Of a DNA stretch of 64,000 nt, positions 29,712 to 40,768 are shown one piece after another (positions within the stretch are counted from its first letter, which is position 1; each line of letters starts with the position of its first letter). The stretch is taken from positions 1-64,000 of the forward strand of contig NZ_SWCJ01000011.1 of assembly GCF_005116665.1 (NCBI RefSeq). Reading direction: 5' to 3'. Made by a program: the position numbers and the translations under genes. This DNA is from Ferrimonas aestuarii. Its GTDB lineage: Bacteria > Pseudomonadota > Gammaproteobacteria > Enterobacterales > Shewanellaceae. The notes below the pieces were generated by a model. It worked only from the letters and a program-made list of their open reading frames with translations, made no database searches and was not told the origin of the DNA.

Positions 29712-30097
29712 GCTATCCCCAATATCGTTAGTCGGCAGCTTGCGCCAAACTTATGTTTATTTAACGAACAAAATATCAACGAATGTTAAAATTTGGAACA
29801 TTATCACTTTTTTGACACTCAACACTCAATCCCCTTCCAAACAGGCAATCAAATATGACATTTATCATTAGTAACAGCGGCCTAACCAGATAGTTATCAC
29901 GGTTTGCCGCCATAAAAATGAAACAAAGTCACGCAAGAGTTCACTTTTTTGCAACACGGTGGTAAAACTTAAGGCGTTAGCTTCAGAGGTCTGTTTTAAG
30001 ACTTCTCGCCAAAAATGGACAAAAAACATGGCGAAGCTTTCGGTTACTCCAGCCTAGGAGCAACCCCAACAGACGTATTGAAGGAAGGAGTATCGAT
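29712..30097. other. 386-bp intergenic region with hairpin before DUF2057 gene
   Basis: AT-rich spacing between divergent genes. An imperfect inverted repeat CTTCTCGCCA ... TGGCGAAG (30001-30040) lies near the likely leader of the DUF2057 gene. No convincing gene, tRNA or named regulator site found. Confidence 0.4.
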
Positions 30098-30520
30098 ATG
30101 CACAAGCTCGCATCCGCCCTAGCGGCATCCACACTGCTAATTTCAGCAACCGCCAGCGCCACCAGTCTACAACTGCCAAAAGGCTACTACGCCACTAACG
30201 TAAATGGAGAATCGGTGTCGGTATTTGCTGACAACCTGACCCTAAATCAAGGCAAACAAGTTGTAACCTTAAGATATGCCAATCCTCACATAGTTGGCCC
30301 TCAGGAGTTTTACCAGGTAGTGGTATCCCAACCCATTTACTTGGTTTTCGATGGCAACGGTCAATCCAATTTTTCCTTAAAAGCAGACATTCCTACTAAC
30401 ATTCCCGAGGCCAAAGCCTACGCCAAGCAGCCTCAATTCACCCTAGAACAAGACGGTCAGCAGATCGCCTACCAAGCTTACATCGGCGATAACGCCATTG
30501 AGGCGCTGCTCGCTGAATAA
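30098..30520 (+). CDS. DUF2057 (YccT-like) secreted protein
   Basis: 140 residues with signal peptide (LISATASA-TSLQ). The mature part, TSLQLPKGYYATNVNGESV, then LNQGKQVVTLRY, follows the YccT/DUF2057 pattern, but the protein is about 80 residues shorter than E. coli YccT. Periplasmic, function unknown. A very strong Shine-Dalgarno, AAGGAAGGAG, precedes the ATG. Confidence 0.78.
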   Translation: MHKLASALAASTLLISATASATSLQLPKGYYATNVNGESVSVFADNLTLNQGKQVVTLRYANPHIVGPQEFYQVVVSQPIYLVFDGNGQSNFSLKADIPTNIPEAKAYAKQPQFTLEQDGQQIAYQAYIGDNAIEALLAE

Positions 30521-30537
30521 CTGAACTTGGTAAATAC

Positions 30538-30563
30538 AACGGCACTTCGGTGCCGTTTTTTCT
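30538..30563 (+). terminator. terminator of the DUF2057 gene
   Basis: Stem AACGGCAC/GTGCCGTT with a UUCG tetraloop, then a run of T. Confidence 0.92.
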
Positions 30564-30602
30564 TGGTATACTGGCAAACCTCTTCATCTATTAGGGTTCG
30601 TC

Positions 30603-31022
30603 ATGCTTGTCATCTCCAATCGCCTCACCATTCCCAGTAATGAATTGGAATTTCAGGCCATTCGAGCCTCAGGCCCCGGTGGCCAACACGTCAACAAAAC
30701 CTCGACCGCCATCACCCTAATCTTCGATTATCGCCGCTCTCCAACCTTGCCCGACAGCTACAAGCAGGGGCTGGACAAAATGGCCAACGCCAATATCACT
30801 GCGGGAGGTAAGATCATTATCAAGGCCCAGCAACACCGCAGCCAAGAGATGAATCGTCAAGATGCCCTAAATCGTCTGCAAAGCTTGTTGCTTCAAGCCA
30901 ATGTGCGCCCCAAAACTCGCCATGCCACCAAACCCACCCGCAGCAGTGTGCGAAAGCGCCTAGACACCAAGTCTAAGCACAGCAAAACCAAACAACTTCG
31001 CCGAACTCCTCCCAAAGACTGA
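30603..31022 (+). CDS. arfB: alternative ribosome-rescue factor ArfB (YaeJ)
   Basis: A 139-residue release-factor-like peptidyl-tRNA hydrolase that frees ribosomes stalled at mRNA ends. The GGQ motif is in SGPGGQHVNKTSTA near residue 26, and the long basic C-terminal tail (KATKPTRSS ... KHSKTKQLRRTPP) that inserts into the mRNA channel is present. Length is standard. Confidence 0.95.
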   Translation: MLVISNRLTIPSNELEFQAIRASGPGGQHVNKTSTAITLIFDYRRSPTLPDSYKQGLDKMANANITAGGKIIIKAQQHRSQEMNRQDALNRLQSLLLQANVRPKTRHATKPTRSSVRKRLDTKSKHSKTKQLRRTPPKD

Positions 31023-31112
31023 CCCACTGCACCCCTTGGTCATTTTTTGACAAGACTGGGGCAAACTCACGTGATTAGACCAGTAAAATGCTGCCATTTT
31101 CGTTGATGTCGT

Positions 31113-31118
31113 TATAAT
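31113..31118 (+). promoter_or_regulatory. candidate -10 box of aroQ-accBC
   Basis: A perfect TATAAT (31113-31118) with a weak -35 (CTGCCA, 16-bp spacer), about 100 bp before aroQ. Inferred promoter of the three-gene operon. Confidence 0.5.
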
Positions 31119-31217
31119 GACTGCCAACCACGATATTGGGCGTGAAATGGCCGGCTAAAATCGCAAACTGAGCATTTAGTCGAAGATGACCGCCATATCT
31201 CAGAGGATGGAGACAAA

Positions 31218-31664
31218 ATGGCGAAAAAAAACCGCATCTTGCTAGTCAATGGCCCCAACCTAAATATGCTAGGAAAACGGGAGCCGGGTCATTACGGTCA
31301 GCGCACGCTGCCGCAAATTGTCTCAGAATTGACCCACGCGGCGGAACTTCTTGATATTGAATTGACTCATATCCAAAGTAATGCCGAAGCGGAGCTGATC
31401 GAAGCAATTCATCAAACCAGCGTCGATTTCATCATTATCAATCCCGCAGCCTTTACCCACACCAGTGTGGCACTGCGTGATGCCATTTTGTCGGTAGCGA
31501 CCCCATTTATCGAAGTTCATCTTTCTAACGTCCACGCCCGTGAGCCGTTTCGACATCACTCCTACTTCTCCGATGTAGCAGTAGGCGTTATCTGCGGTTT
31601 GGGCGCGGATGGATACCAATTTGCACTGCAAAGTGCGGTTAACTATTTGAATCGTGCCAGCTAG
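31218..31664 (+). CDS. aroQ: type II 3-dehydroquinate dehydratase
   Basis: 148-residue dodecameric enzyme of the shikimate pathway, converting 3-dehydroquinate to 3-dehydroshikimate. The start [21 protein letters not shown] with the catalytic Tyr, the [17 protein letters not shown] region and [18 protein letters not shown] are canonical. It precedes accB by 30 bp, an arrangement common in gammaproteobacteria. Confidence 0.98.
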   Translation: MAKKNRILLVNGPNLNMLGKREPGHYGQRTLPQIVSELTHAAELLDIELTHIQSNAEAELIEAIHQTSVDFIIINPAAFTHTSVALRDAILSVATPFIEVHLSNVHAREPFRHHSYFSDVAVGVICGLGADGYQFALQSAVNYLNRAS

Positions 31665-31694
31665 TACGGCAAAACACAGAATAAGAGAGCCATT

Positions 31695-32153
31695 ATGGAT
31701 ATTCGTAAAATTAAGAAACTGATTGAGCTAGTCCAAGAGTCCGGTATTGCTGAACTGGAGATCTCTGAGGGCGAAGAGTCCGTACGCATCAGCCGTACTG
31801 GCACAGCTCCAGTTGCGACCACCTATGCCGTTGCCGATGCAGCCCCAATGGTCGCCCCAGCTGCCGCACCAGCACCTGCAACCCAAGCCGCGGCTCCAGC
31901 TGCCGCACCTGTGGCTTCCGGTCATCAGGTTAAATCACCAATGGTAGGCACTTTCTATCGCTCTCCAAGCCCTGCGGCTAAGCCATTTGTTGAAGTGGGC
32001 GATACCGTCAGCGCTGGCGACACCCTGTGCATCATCGAAGCGATGAAGATGATGAATCAGATCGAAGCTGATAAGTCTGGCGTGGTTAAAGAGATTCTGG
32101 TCGACAACGGCGACTCCGTAGAGTTTGACGAGCCACTGTTCATCATCGAGTAA
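31695..32153 (+). CDS. accB: acetyl-CoA carboxylase biotin carboxyl carrier protein
   Basis: 152 residues: helical N-terminal part, an Ala/Pro-rich linker (about 50-75) and a C-terminal biotinyl domain with the biotin-attachment Lys in [10 protein letters not shown]. It carries biotin between AccC and the carboxyltransferase in the first step of fatty-acid synthesis. Followed by accC after 10 bp. Confidence 0.98.
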   Translation: MDIRKIKKLIELVQESGIAELEISEGEESVRISRTGTAPVATTYAVADAAPMVAPAAAPAPATQAAAPAAAPVASGHQVKSPMVGTFYRSPSPAAKPFVEVGDTVSAGDTLCIIEAMKMMNQIEADKSGVVKEILVDNGDSVEFDEPLFIIE

Positions 32154-32163
32154 GGAAGCACCT

Positions 32164-33504
32164 ATGTTGGACAAAGTGGTTATTGCGAACCGAGGCGAGA
32201 TCGCCCTTCGCATCCTACGCGCTTGCCGAGAACTCGGTATTAAGACAGTGGCAGTTCACTCCACCGCCGATCGCGATTTAAAGCACGTATTGCTGGCCGA
32301 CGAAACCATCTGTATTGGTAAGGCCCCAGCAACCGAGAGCTACCTGAATATTCCTGCGATCATCTCTGCGGCAGAGGTGACTGACGCCATCGCCATCCAC
32401 CCTGGGTATGGCTTCCTAGCGGAAAACGCAGATTTTGCTGAGCAGGTAGAGAAAAGCGGCTACATCTTCATTGGTCCAAAGCCTGACACTATCCGCATGA
32501 TGGGTGACAAAGTGTCGGCCATTACCGCTATGAAGCAGGCTGGTGTACCTTGTGTACCTGGCTCTGACGGCCCTCTGGGCGACGATGAAAAGACCAACCT
32601 TCAGATCGCCAAGCGCATCGGTTACCCAGTGATCATCAAGGCTGCCGGCGGCGGCGGTGGTCGTGGTATGCGCGTGGTTCGCCAAGAGAGCGAGCTGCTG
32701 GAAGCCATCGCCATTACTCAAACCGAAGCGGGCAATTTCTTTGGCAACAGCATGGTTTACATGGAGAAATTCCTAGAAAACCCGCGCCACATCGAAGTTC
32801 AAGTTCTGGCTGACGGCCAAGGCGGTGCCATCCACCTAGCCGAGCGTGACTGCTCCATGCAGCGACGCCACCAAAAGGTTGTAGAAGAAGCGCCAGCCCC
32901 GGGCATCACCGAAGATATGCGTAAGTTCATTGGTGATCGCTGTGCCAAAGCCTGTATCGACATTGGCTATCGCGGTGCCGGTACCTTTGAATTCCTATAT
33001 GAAAACGGTGAGTTCTACTTTATCGAGATGAACACCCGTATTCAGGTAGAGCACCCAGTGACCGAGATGGTAACCGGTGTGGACCTGATCAAAGAGCAGC
33101 TTCGCATCGCTGCCGGTCAGCCACTGTCTATCTCTCAGGAGCAGGTAACGGTTCGTGGCCACGCCATCGAGTGCCGAATCAACGCCGAGGACGCGGAAAC
33201 CTTCCTGCCATCACCAGGTCTGATTGATCGCTTCCACCCACCAGGTGGCATGGGCATCCGCTGGGATTCCCACATCTATTCTGGCTACCGCGTACCGGCT
33301 CACTACGATTCCATGATCGGTAAGCTGATTACTTACGGTGAGAATCGCGACATCGCCATCGCTCGCATGAAAAACGCATTGCGCGAGCTTGTTGTAGAGG
33401 GCATCAAAACCAACGTGCCGCTGCAGCAGAAGATCATGGCCGATGAAAACTTCCAGCACGGTGGTACCAACATCCACTATCTGGAGAAGAAGCTGGGTCT
33501 GTAA
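32164..33504 (+). CDS. accC: acetyl-CoA carboxylase, biotin carboxylase subunit
   Basis: 446-residue ATP-grasp enzyme that carboxylates the biotin of AccB. ATP-grasp glycine-rich loop [12 protein letters not shown] and the [14 protein letters not shown] catalytic stretch are present. The ATG at 32164 gives the usual [16 protein letters not shown] start and has GGAAG upstream. Terminated by a perfect palindrome at 33522. Confidence 0.98.
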   Translation: MLDKVVIANRGEIALRILRACRELGIKTVAVHSTADRDLKHVLLADETICIGKAPATESYLNIPAIISAAEVTDAIAIHPGYGFLAENADFAEQVEKSGYIFIGPKPDTIRMMGDKVSAITAMKQAGVPCVPGSDGPLGDDEKTNLQIAKRIGYPVIIKAAGGGGGRGMRVVRQESELLEAIAITQTEAGNFFGNSMVYMEKFLENPRHIEVQVLADGQGGAIHLAERDCSMQRRHQKVVEEAPAPGITEDMRKFIGDRCAKACIDIGYRGAGTFEFLYENGEFYFIEMNTRIQVEHPVTEMVTGVDLIKEQLRIAAGQPLSISQEQVTVRGHAIECRINAEDAETFLPSPGLIDRFHPPGGMGIRWDSHIYSGYRVPAHYDSMIGKLITYGENRDIAIARMKNALRELVVEGIKTNVPLQQKIMADENFQHGGTNIHYLEKKLGL

Positions 33505-33521
33505 GACGGGTTTCACAATAC

Positions 33522-33551
33522 AAAAAACCGGAGCCTAGGCTCCGGTTTTTT
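33522..33551. terminator. bidirectional terminator between accC and symporter
   Basis: A 30-bp perfect palindrome: six A, CCGGAGCC, TA-centred, GGCTCCGG, six T. Serves both convergent genes. Confidence 0.93.
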
Positions 33552-33577
33552 ATTGCTTCGCTAACGGTGAAAAATGA

Positions 33578-34855
33578 TCAAACGGTGGTCTCGGTTTGCA
33601 CCTGAGTTTGCACCTCGGTATCAATCTCATCTTCGGTGTGAGCCACGATGGTGGTGGCCACTAGGTCGCCGGATACGTTAACCACGGTGCGAGCCATATC
33701 GAGCACTCGATCAATCCCCGCAACCAGAGCAACCCCTTCCAGAGGCAGGCCAACGGTGGTCAATACCAGCGTCAACATCACTAGACCCGCGCCAGGAACA
33801 CCCGCGGTACCAATGGAGGCCAATGTCGCGGTGGCAATAATGGTCAGGTACTGAACCCAAGTTAAATCGATGCCAAACAGCTGCGCCACAAACAGTGCAC
33901 ATACACCTTGGTAAAGAGCAGTACCATCCATGTTGATGGTGGTTCCCAAAGGCAATACGAAGCTGGAAATGCTCTTATTGACTCCCAGTCGTTTGGCGCA
34001 CTTCATCGACGCAGGCAGCGTACCGGCAGAACTAGACATGGTGTAAGCCACTGCCATCGCTTCCGAGATATGGCGGAAGAAATGCAGCGGGTTCATGCGA
34101 GCGATGCCAACCAGCAACAGACTATAGAAGCCGAAGATGTGCAAAGCACAACCGATATACACCGCCATAATGACTTTAAGCAGTGGCAGCAATACATCCA
34201 GACCGAACTTACCGGCGACCCAAGCCATCAGGGCGAACACCCCGTAAGGAGCCAGTTTCATGACCATGTCGGTCAGCTTGTACATCGCTTCTGCTAAGGA
34301 TTCAAACACCTTAACCGCTGGCGTACCACGCTCACCAATAAGCACCAGTGCCACCCCAAGGGCAACGGCGAACACGATCACTTGCAAAATTTTGCCCTGA
34401 GCCAACGCCGCAATCGGGTTGGTCGGAATCATGTTAACGATGGTCTGAGCGATGGTCGGCGTGTCTTTTGCCACCGTGGCGCTGACATTCATGGCATCGC
34501 CCATGTCCACTCCAGCACCCGGCTGGAACAGGTAACCCAGAGCCAAGCCAATGGTGATGGCAATGGACGTTGTACCAAGGTAAAACACAAAAGATTTCAG
34601 TCCGATGCGCCCCATTTTGGAGGTATCTTGCATCGAAGTAATACCAACAATCAGGGAGCAAAACACCAGAGGTACAATCAACATCTTGATGGTGTTGACG
34701 AACAGTGAACCCAGAGGCTTGAAGAAAACCGCGGATTCACCCATGCCGATGCCGGTCAAAATACCGATCAGCATTCCGGTGAGAATTTGTAGCCACAACG
34801 GCACGGCGTTCCATCGACGCCACGCTGCGGAGATAGGGTTGGAAGCAGAGGACAT
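33578..34855 (-). CDS. dicarboxylate/amino acid:cation symporter (GltP/DctA type)
   Basis: 425-residue trimeric secondary transporter of the DAACS family: eight helices plus hairpins, a serine-rich loop (MSSSAGTLPASM) and the NMDGTAL motif in helix 7. It imports Glu, Asp or C4-dicarboxylates with Na+ or H+. Which substrate is unclear. The C-terminus ends in a long acidic tail (TEDEIDTEVQTQVQ-like), hydrophilic and unusual in repeat character. Confidence 0.92.
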   Translation of the reverse strand: MSSASNPISAAWRRWNAVPLWLQILTGMLIGILTGIGMGESAVFFKPLGSLFVNTIKMLIVPLVFCSLIVGITSMQDTSKMGRIGLKSFVFYLGTTSIAITIGLALGYLFQPGAGVDMGDAMNVSATVAKDTPTIAQTIVNMIPTNPIAALAQGKILQVIVFAVALGVALVLIGERGTPAVKVFESLAEAMYKLTDMVMKLAPYGVFALMAWVAGKFGLDVLLPLLKVIMAVYIGCALHIFGFYSLLLVGIARMNPLHFFRHISEAMAVAYTMSSSAGTLPASMKCAKRLGVNKSISSFVLPLGTTINMDGTALYQGVCALFVAQLFGIDLTWVQYLTIIATATLASIGTAGVPGAGLVMLTLVLTTVGLPLEGVALVAGIDRVLDMARTVVNVSGDLVATTIVAHTEDEIDTEVQTQVQTETTV

Positions 34856-35373
34856 AGTTTACCTGTCTAGATGTACAAAGGGATGGTCCCACTCTGCCTA
34901 CCTAACCGCAGACGCCACTGCTCAATACCAAATAGGAAGGTCTGATTCGACTTCCTCAGTACAGAAGACAGAGCTCATCGCTGCGAGTTGGCGCGAAAAT
35001 TCCCTTTGCCTCTAGCTACATTAGGTAGGTGAGACGCTTGTTGTTGTCCTTGCTTAAAAATAAGCAGAGTGTGATCTACCAGACAGTCTACCAACAAAAC
35101 CACGTTCAAACACCGCCGCAGCGGCGTAAACGTGATCAATGCAATACAGTATTTGTACTCATCAATCACCCATTTTGAATGCAATTTCGCCATTGACGCT
35201 TTTGGATATCTCTCTGCGAAACCAACCAGCAATAGTGACTTAATCCAAATTGAATGCAAATGCAGTTCAAATCACTGCCTTACTATCTCAAGACTTGACA
35301 AACTAATGACACTGTCAACAAAATGCCCTGATTTCTGACAAATTAGAACAATACTTAACCTAGCCCCGATTCG
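34856..35373. other. 518-bp intergenic region
   Basis: Between divergent symporter and GGDEF-EAL genes. Contains small inverted repeats such as CGCCGC-AGCGGCG (35114) and AT-rich stretches, but no gene with a Shine-Dalgarno or family pattern. It probably holds both promoters. Confidence 0.4.
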
Positions 35374-37824
35374 ATGCCGCCAATTGCCGCTAACACCAAT
35401 GACCTTTTTGCGGTCATAGCACAGATCACCGATCCTGAACGCGACCTCAAAGCCGCGCTTGGGCACCTGCATCTGTGGTTAGCCGACACCCTTGGCAAGA
35501 TCGAGCTGGTGATCACCAATGGTGACCAAGACCGTGTGGTCTACAACGCCTCCATCTACTCCGAGGCGCAGATTTTTGCCGCTGGTGGACTTCACCGCTA
35601 TTTAAGTAAAGGCCAAAGCGGAATCAACTTCGGCCAAGCCCAGATGATGGAACGCATCGTCAATCGTCAGCTGGATCTTGACCACCCGACCCCAAACTCC
35701 TGGCTGGCTCTGCCTTGGGGCGGCGTGCGTCTGGATCGCGGTGCCATCATGGTATTTAGCGATCGCACCACCAAGTTCCCACCGGAGCAGTTCTCCCTAA
35801 TGGAAACCGTTGCCGACGCATTGGAACAGGCCTTTAGCAGCCGCCACGCCCGCCAAGAACTGCTGAAACTCAAACAGCAGCAGCAACAGGTAAATCAGCA
35901 GCTTCAACAGCAGCAAAACCTGCTCAGCGTTCAGCACCAAATTGCCCTATTGAGCGGCAACCCACTGCCTCTCAATGAGTTGTGTCGTCAATTCCACGAG
36001 CAATTTAAAGCACTGCTGCCTTGTCACAACTTCTATGTGGCTCTGCTGAGTCAGGACGATAAGTGGATCGAGTTTCCCTACATCATCGATCAGTACCAGC
36101 CTCTGCTGACTAAGCGGCGGCAACTGGGAGATGGCATTACCGAATACCTGCTGCGAACCCAAAAGCCTCTGCTGCTAAACCAGCAACAACGTCAGGCGTT
36201 GGTAGACAACGGCGAAGCCACTCAAATGGGTCACCCAGCCAAATCGTGGATGGGAGCACCGCTGTTCAGTGACGACAACGTCATCGGGGCGGTAGTGATT
36301 CAGGATTACCAGCAAGAGCAGCGCTATTCAGAACAAGATCTCAAGATGCTCTCCTACTTGGCTCACCACATTGCCAATGTCTTGATCATCCGCCAAGCTC
36401 ACAAAGCCCTGTCGGACAACCAGCAAGCGCTAGAAGGAGCGGTTAACGAGCGCACCTTAGCACTGCAACATGAGATTGCCGAACGTCGTCGCATCGAGAG
36501 CCAGCTGCGCCACGATAACCTGCACGATCATCTCACTGGTCTGCCAAACCGAGCGCTGCTGCTGCAGCGACTGGAACAACTATTTGCACGACAGAAGCGC
36601 GATCCCAGCTATCAATACGCGCTGCTGTATCTGGATCTCGACCGTTTCAAGATGGTCAACGACAGTCTGGGTCACCTCACCGGTGACAACCTGCTTACTC
36701 AGGTCTCGGCACGGCTAAAACGCTGCCTGCGTGGCACCGACACCGTAGCCCGCTTAGGTGGAGATGAGTTCGCCATCATTTTGGATAACGTCCACACCAA
36801 CGACGATGCCAAAACCACCGCCAATCGCATCCATAAGATGTTGTCGCAGCCGTTTCTTATCAATAAAGAAGAGATCTACAGCGGCGCCAGTATCGGCATT
36901 GCCTACTGCGACGAAAACTATGAAAGTCCTCAGGCTATTCTTCGCGATGCCGACGTGGCCATGTATCAATCTAAAGCCCGAGGTGGCCAGCCGATTGTGT
37001 TCAGTGCCGCCATGCGTAAAGAGGCGCAGCGACGTCTGCGACTGGAAACCGAACTCACCCGAGCCATCGAACAGCAGCAGTTTGTGGTGCACTACCAGCC
37101 CGTTTGGCGTTTAGACAGCAAGCAGTTGGTGGGTTTCGAAGCCTTGGTTCGCTGGAATCACCCCGAGCGGGGCCTGCTGATGCCGGTGCAATTCATCGAA
37201 GTGATGGAGGAGACCAAGCAGATCTTGGAGCTGGATCGTTGGGTGATGCAGCACGCGTGTCGGCAATTTGCCCACTGGCAAAAGAAATACCCCAGAATGT
37301 CTGAGATCAGCATCAGCGTGAACTTAAGCTCTGAGTGGTTCTCCCGCCAGAACAGCTTAGACATCATCAACACCACGCTGAAGCAATCTGGTCTGCCTGC
37401 CAAATCTCTGCGACTGGAGATCACCGAACGCTCGCTGCTGGGTCAACATGAACAAGCCACCATCATCTTGCATCAGATTCGTCGCCTCGGCGTTCGACTG
37501 GCTATGGACGATTTTGGCACCGGCTACTCGTCGCTAAACTACCTACACCGCCTGCCACTGGACATCGTCAAGATCGATCGCAGCTTCACCAGCCAAATCC
37601 ACGTAGAACAGCGCGCCAAAGATGTGGTTCAAGCCATTGTGCACCTAGCTTCTGCTTTGAATATGAAGGTCAACGCCGAAGGCATCGATAACATCCAACA
37701 AATTGAGATTCTACGTGAGATGGGGTGTGATTTCGGCCAAGGCTTCCAACTTGGCAAGCCGATGCCAAGTGAACGCGTACCTCAATTTGTCTCCGGTAAG
37801 ACCGCCGCTGCCGACGCCGTTTAG
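35374..37824 (+). CDS. GAF-GGDEF-EAL c-di-GMP signalling protein
   Basis: 816 residues, cytosolic. N-terminal GAF-like sensor parts (about 10-160 and 190-335) are separated by a Gln-rich coiled coil (about 168-190). Then a GGDEF domain (RLGGDEFAII, about 460) with an upstream RxxD inhibitory site (RGTD), and an EAL domain (FEALVRWNHP from about 588, DDFGTGYSSL, KIDRSF). All signature residues of both domains are present, so diguanylate cyclase and phosphodiesterase activity are both possible. The signal bound by GAF is unknown. Orn in this window can degrade its pGpG product. Confidence 0.93.
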   Translation: MPPIAANTNDLFAVIAQITDPERDLKAALGHLHLWLADTLGKIELVITNGDQDRVVYNASIYSEAQIFAAGGLHRYLSKGQSGINFGQAQMMERIVNRQLDLDHPTPNSWLALPWGGVRLDRGAIMVFSDRTTKFPPEQFSLMETVADALEQAFSSRHARQELLKLKQQQQQVNQQLQQQQNLLSVQHQIALLSGNPLPLNELCRQFHEQFKALLPCHNFYVALLSQDDKWIEFPYIIDQYQPLLTKRRQLGDGITEYLLRTQKPLLLNQQQRQALVDNGEATQMGHPAKSWMGAPLFSDDNVIGAVVIQDYQQEQRYSEQDLKMLSYLAHHIANVLIIRQAHKALSDNQQALEGAVNERTLALQHEIAERRRIESQLRHDNLHDHLTGLPNRALLLQRLEQLFARQKRDPSYQYALLYLDLDRFKMVNDSLGHLTGDNLLTQVSARLKRCLRGTDTVARLGGDEFAIILDNVHTNDDAKTTANRIHKMLSQPFLINKEEIYSGASIGIAYCDENYESPQAILRDADVAMYQSKARGGQPIVFSAAMRKEAQRRLRLETELTRAIEQQQFVVHYQPVWRLDSKQLVGFEALVRWNHPERGLLMPVQFIEVMEETKQILELDRWVMQHACRQFAHWQKKYPRMSEISISVNLSSEWFSRQNSLDIINTTLKQSGLPAKSLRLEITERSLLGQHEQATIILHQIRRLGVRLAMDDFGTGYSSLNYLHRLPLDIVKIDRSFTSQIHVEQRAKDVVQAIVHLASALNMKVNAEGIDNIQQIEILREMGCDFGQGFQLGKPMPSERVPQFVSGKTAAADAV

Positions 37825-37882
37825 TACTCGCGTCTACGTGCGCTACGCCGTCAAATAACCGCTTTTTCCTCCCACAAAACGC

Positions 37883-37906
37883 AAAAAGGCCGGCAAGATG
37901 CCGGCC
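37883..37906 (-). terminator. terminator of sdaA
   Basis: Minus strand stem GGCCGGC/GCCGGCC with a 5-nt loop followed by five T. Confidence 0.9.
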
Positions 37907-37948
37907 GAAGAACGTAAAAGCTTGCCTCTCAAGAGAGAGGCGATTGCA

Positions 37949-39313
37949 CTAGCAAACGTTCAAAACTTTGATTGCCAAACCACCTTGGGAGGTTTCGCGG
38001 TATTTCGGGTGCATGTCCTTACCGGTCTCGTACATGGTGGCGATCACCTTATCCAGAGACACACAAGGTTCGGAGTTACGGCGCATGGCCATGCGAGTGG
38101 CGTTCACCGCTTTAACCGCAGCGATGGCATTACGCTCGATGCAAGGCACCTGAACCTGACCAGCAACCGGGTCACAGGTCAAACCGAGGTTGTGCTCCAT
38201 GCCGATTTCCGCAGCAACACACACCTGAGATGGGCTCGCCCCCATCAGTTCAGCTAGGCCCGCTGCCGCCATAGAACAGGCTACGCCCACCTCACCCTGA
38301 CAACCAACTTCGGCGCCGGAGATCGATGCGTTCATCTGATACAAGGCACCGATGGCACCTGCAGCCAGATAGAATTTGGTGTACTGCTGAGCATCAACAC
38401 GCTCAATAAACTTATCGTAGTAAGCCAGTACCGCAGGGATGATGCCCGCTGCACCATTGGTCGGTGCTGTCACAACTCGTCCGCCCGCAGCGTTCTCTTC
38501 AGACGCCGCCAAAGCAAACATGTTTACCCAATCGATGATGCTCATTGGATCGTTGCTGTTGCGCTCGTTAGCGATCAATTGACGATGCAGCGCCGCCGCA
38601 CGACGAGGCACCTTCAGTGGGCCAGCCAGCAAGCCTTCGGTGGCACAGCCGCGTTCGATGCCTTCGCGCATCACGTTCCATACTCGTCCAAATCCTTCAC
38701 GGATTTCAGACTCACTGTGGTAAGCCTTCTCGTTCTCCATCATCAATGCGGAGATACTCATGCCGGTCTCACGACACTTCGCCAACAACTCTTCGGCGTC
38801 AGTGAAGGAGTAAGGCACAGGCTTTAAGTTAGAAGCAGGCTTACCAAAGCTCTCTTCGTCGACAACAAAGCCGCCGCCGATGGAGTAATAGGTTTTAGAT
38901 AAGGCCGTCTCTTCGCCGATAAACGCATGAATGCTCATGCCGTTTTCGTGCAGATCCAATGCATGGTTGTGGAACTTGACCGCATCATTTGGAAAATCCA
39001 CAACGTGACAGTGCATGCCCACAGGCAGACGCCCAGTTTGCTCAACACGCTGCATAAATTCAGGGATGCCGTCGATGTCTACCGTTTCTGGGCTGTTGCC
39101 ACCCAGACCCATGATGATGGCGATATCCGTATGGTGACCCTTACCGGTCAACGACAACGAACCGTAGATGTCGACGCTGATGCGTGTAATGTCACGCAGC
39201 TTGCCCATCGCACGCAGGTCATCGATGAACTGCTTGGCTGCTTTCATTGGGCCAACAGTGTGAGAGCTGGATGGACCGACACCAATCTTGAAGATATCGA
39301 ATACACTGAACAT
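37949..39313 (-). CDS. sdaA: L-serine ammonia-lyase
   Basis: 454-residue iron-sulfur enzyme deaminating L-serine to pyruvate and ammonia. Start [22 protein letters not shown] is canonical. The Cys residues that hold the [4Fe-4S] cluster lie in the C-terminal half ([25 protein letters not shown]). Single-chain form. Downstream of the serine transporter gene sdaC with which it forms a serine utilisation unit. Confidence 0.97.
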   Translation of the reverse strand: MFSVFDIFKIGVGPSSSHTVGPMKAAKQFIDDLRAMGKLRDITRISVDIYGSLSLTGKGHHTDIAIIMGLGGNSPETVDIDGIPEFMQRVEQTGRLPVGMHCHVVDFPNDAVKFHNHALDLHENGMSIHAFIGEETALSKTYYSIGGGFVVDEESFGKPASNLKPVPYSFTDAEELLAKCRETGMSISALMMENEKAYHSESEIREGFGRVWNVMREGIERGCATEGLLAGPLKVPRRAAALHRQLIANERNSNDPMSIIDWVNMFALAASEENAAGGRVVTAPTNGAAGIIPAVLAYYDKFIERVDAQQYTKFYLAAGAIGALYQMNASISGAEVGCQGEVGVACSMAAAGLAELMGASPSQVCVAAEIGMEHNLGLTCDPVAGQVQVPCIERNAIAAVKAVNATRMAMRRNSEPCVSLDKVIATMYETGKDMHPKYRETSQGGLAIKVLNVC

Positions 39314-39340
39314 GAAGAGAAACCTCAGTAGAAAATAACA

Positions 39341-39365
39341 AGCCGGAGTCGATGACTCCGGCTTA
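39341..39365 (-). terminator. hairpin between sdaC and sdaA
   Basis: Stem AAGCCGGAGTC/GACTCCGGCTT, loop of 3 nt, with only a poor T-run on the minus strand (GTTATTTTC). It may partially terminate after sdaC or protect the message. Confidence 0.65.
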
Positions 39366-39384
39366 CAGAGTCAGGGAAGACCGA

Positions 39385-40695
39385 TTAGATAAGGTCTTTA
39401 ACGATTGCGGAGATAGCCACAATACCCATAACAGTTACGAAGATGTTGGACAGCTTGCCGTCGTACTTCTTCATTGCAGGTACTTTCTTGATGGCGTACA
39501 TCGGCATCAGGAACAGGATGGCCGCGATGAACGGAGCACCCAGAGATTCAATCATGCCCAGTACTGATGGGTTGAGTACTGCAACACCCCAAGTGGTGAA
39601 GAAGAAGAAGGCAACCAGCGCTTTATCGAAGTTCTTCTCGCCCATGCTCTCAACAATCTTCGGAGCACCTTTGCGAACGATACCAGCCAGACCCTCTTTG
39701 GCGCCCAAGTAGTGGCCGAAGAAAGAGGAGAAGATGGCTAGGAACGCAACCAGTGGACCCAACAGAGAGATTACTGGAGATTCAAATTCGTTCGCCAAGT
39801 AGCTCAGTACAGGCAGGTTCTGTGCTTTGGCTTCAGCCAATTGCGCCGGAGACAGAGCCAGTACACAAGAGAATACGAAGAACATTACGAAGCCAAGCAG
39901 CATGAAAGAAGCACGCTTCAGAATGGCATCAGACTTGTCAGCAGCACCTTTACCGTAGGTGTCACGCTGCGCTTGAGCCATAGAAGATACTGCAGGGCTG
40001 TGGTTGAACGAGAAGATCAGCATAGGGATGGTCAAGTAAACCACCAGCATCATGTCATCAAAAGCAGGCATCTTATCGAACGCCATCGCTTCCATGGACC
40101 ACTCAGGAATCAGGTATACAGACATACCCAGCAGAATCGCAACCAGAGGGTAAACCAGCAACTCAGTCGCTTTCAGCATCAGCTTTTGACCCAAGATCAT
40201 AACGGACATCATCATCGCAACCAGCACACCAGACAGAATCCAGCGAGGGAAGATGCTTGATACCACGTCACCGTCGGCATTTAGGATGGCCATGCCCAAC
40301 TGGTTAGCCACGAAAGAATCGATGGTGTTGGTGATGGCGTTACCGTAAATCAGTACGATTGGGTAGATAGCGAAGAAGTATAGGAAAGAGATGATAACAC
40401 CAGCGCTCTTACCAAAGTGCTCTACAACCACGTCAGCCAAATCCGCTTTAGGGTTATCCGAAGACAACACAAAACGGGCCAATGCACGGTGAGACAGGTA
40501 GGTCATAGGACCAACCAGAACCGCGATCAGAATGAGTGGCCAGAAGCCTTCCAGGCCAGCACGAATTGGCAGGAATAGTACGCCGGCACCCACAGCGGTA
40601 CCGAACATGGAAAGAGACCACACCAAGTCTTGCTTAGAGAAGCCGGTGGCTTTGCTGTTTTCAACAGCAGCAGTTGCAGTAGTTTGATTCTGCAT
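39385..40695 (-). CDS. sdaC: serine transporter SdaC
   Basis: 436-residue H+-coupled serine permease of the HAAAP family with about 11 helices. The N-terminal region [19 protein letters not shown] is the family signature. Linked to sdaA, as in E. coli. A CRP-like site lies about 100 bp upstream, which would fit catabolite-controlled serine use. Confidence 0.94.
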   Translation of the reverse strand: MQNQTTATAAVENSKATGFSKQDLVWSLSMFGTAVGAGVLFLPIRAGLEGFWPLILIAVLVGPMTYLSHRALARFVLSSDNPKADLADVVVEHFGKSAGVIISFLYFFAIYPIVLIYGNAITNTIDSFVANQLGMAILNADGDVVSSIFPRWILSGVLVAMMMSVMILGQKLMLKATELLVYPLVAILLGMSVYLIPEWSMEAMAFDKMPAFDDMMLVVYLTIPMLIFSFNHSPAVSSMAQAQRDTYGKGAADKSDAILKRASFMLLGFVMFFVFSCVLALSPAQLAEAKAQNLPVLSYLANEFESPVISLLGPLVAFLAIFSSFFGHYLGAKEGLAGIVRKGAPKIVESMGEKNFDKALVAFFFFTTWGVAVLNPSVLGMIESLGAPFIAAILFLMPMYAIKKVPAMKKYDGKLSNIFVTVMGIVAISAIVKDLI

Positions 40696-40768
40696 TTGAA
40701 TTCACCTATGAATGTTCGAGTTAGCGAGGGCAAATATATAGATTTATTACAGACAAAACGCGATGACG

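Noticed and set aside
34975..35259. 94-codon minus-strand frame in the gap before the GGDEF-EAL gene
   Set aside because: No Shine-Dalgarno and no domain pattern, within AT-rich promoter DNA; treated as noncoding.
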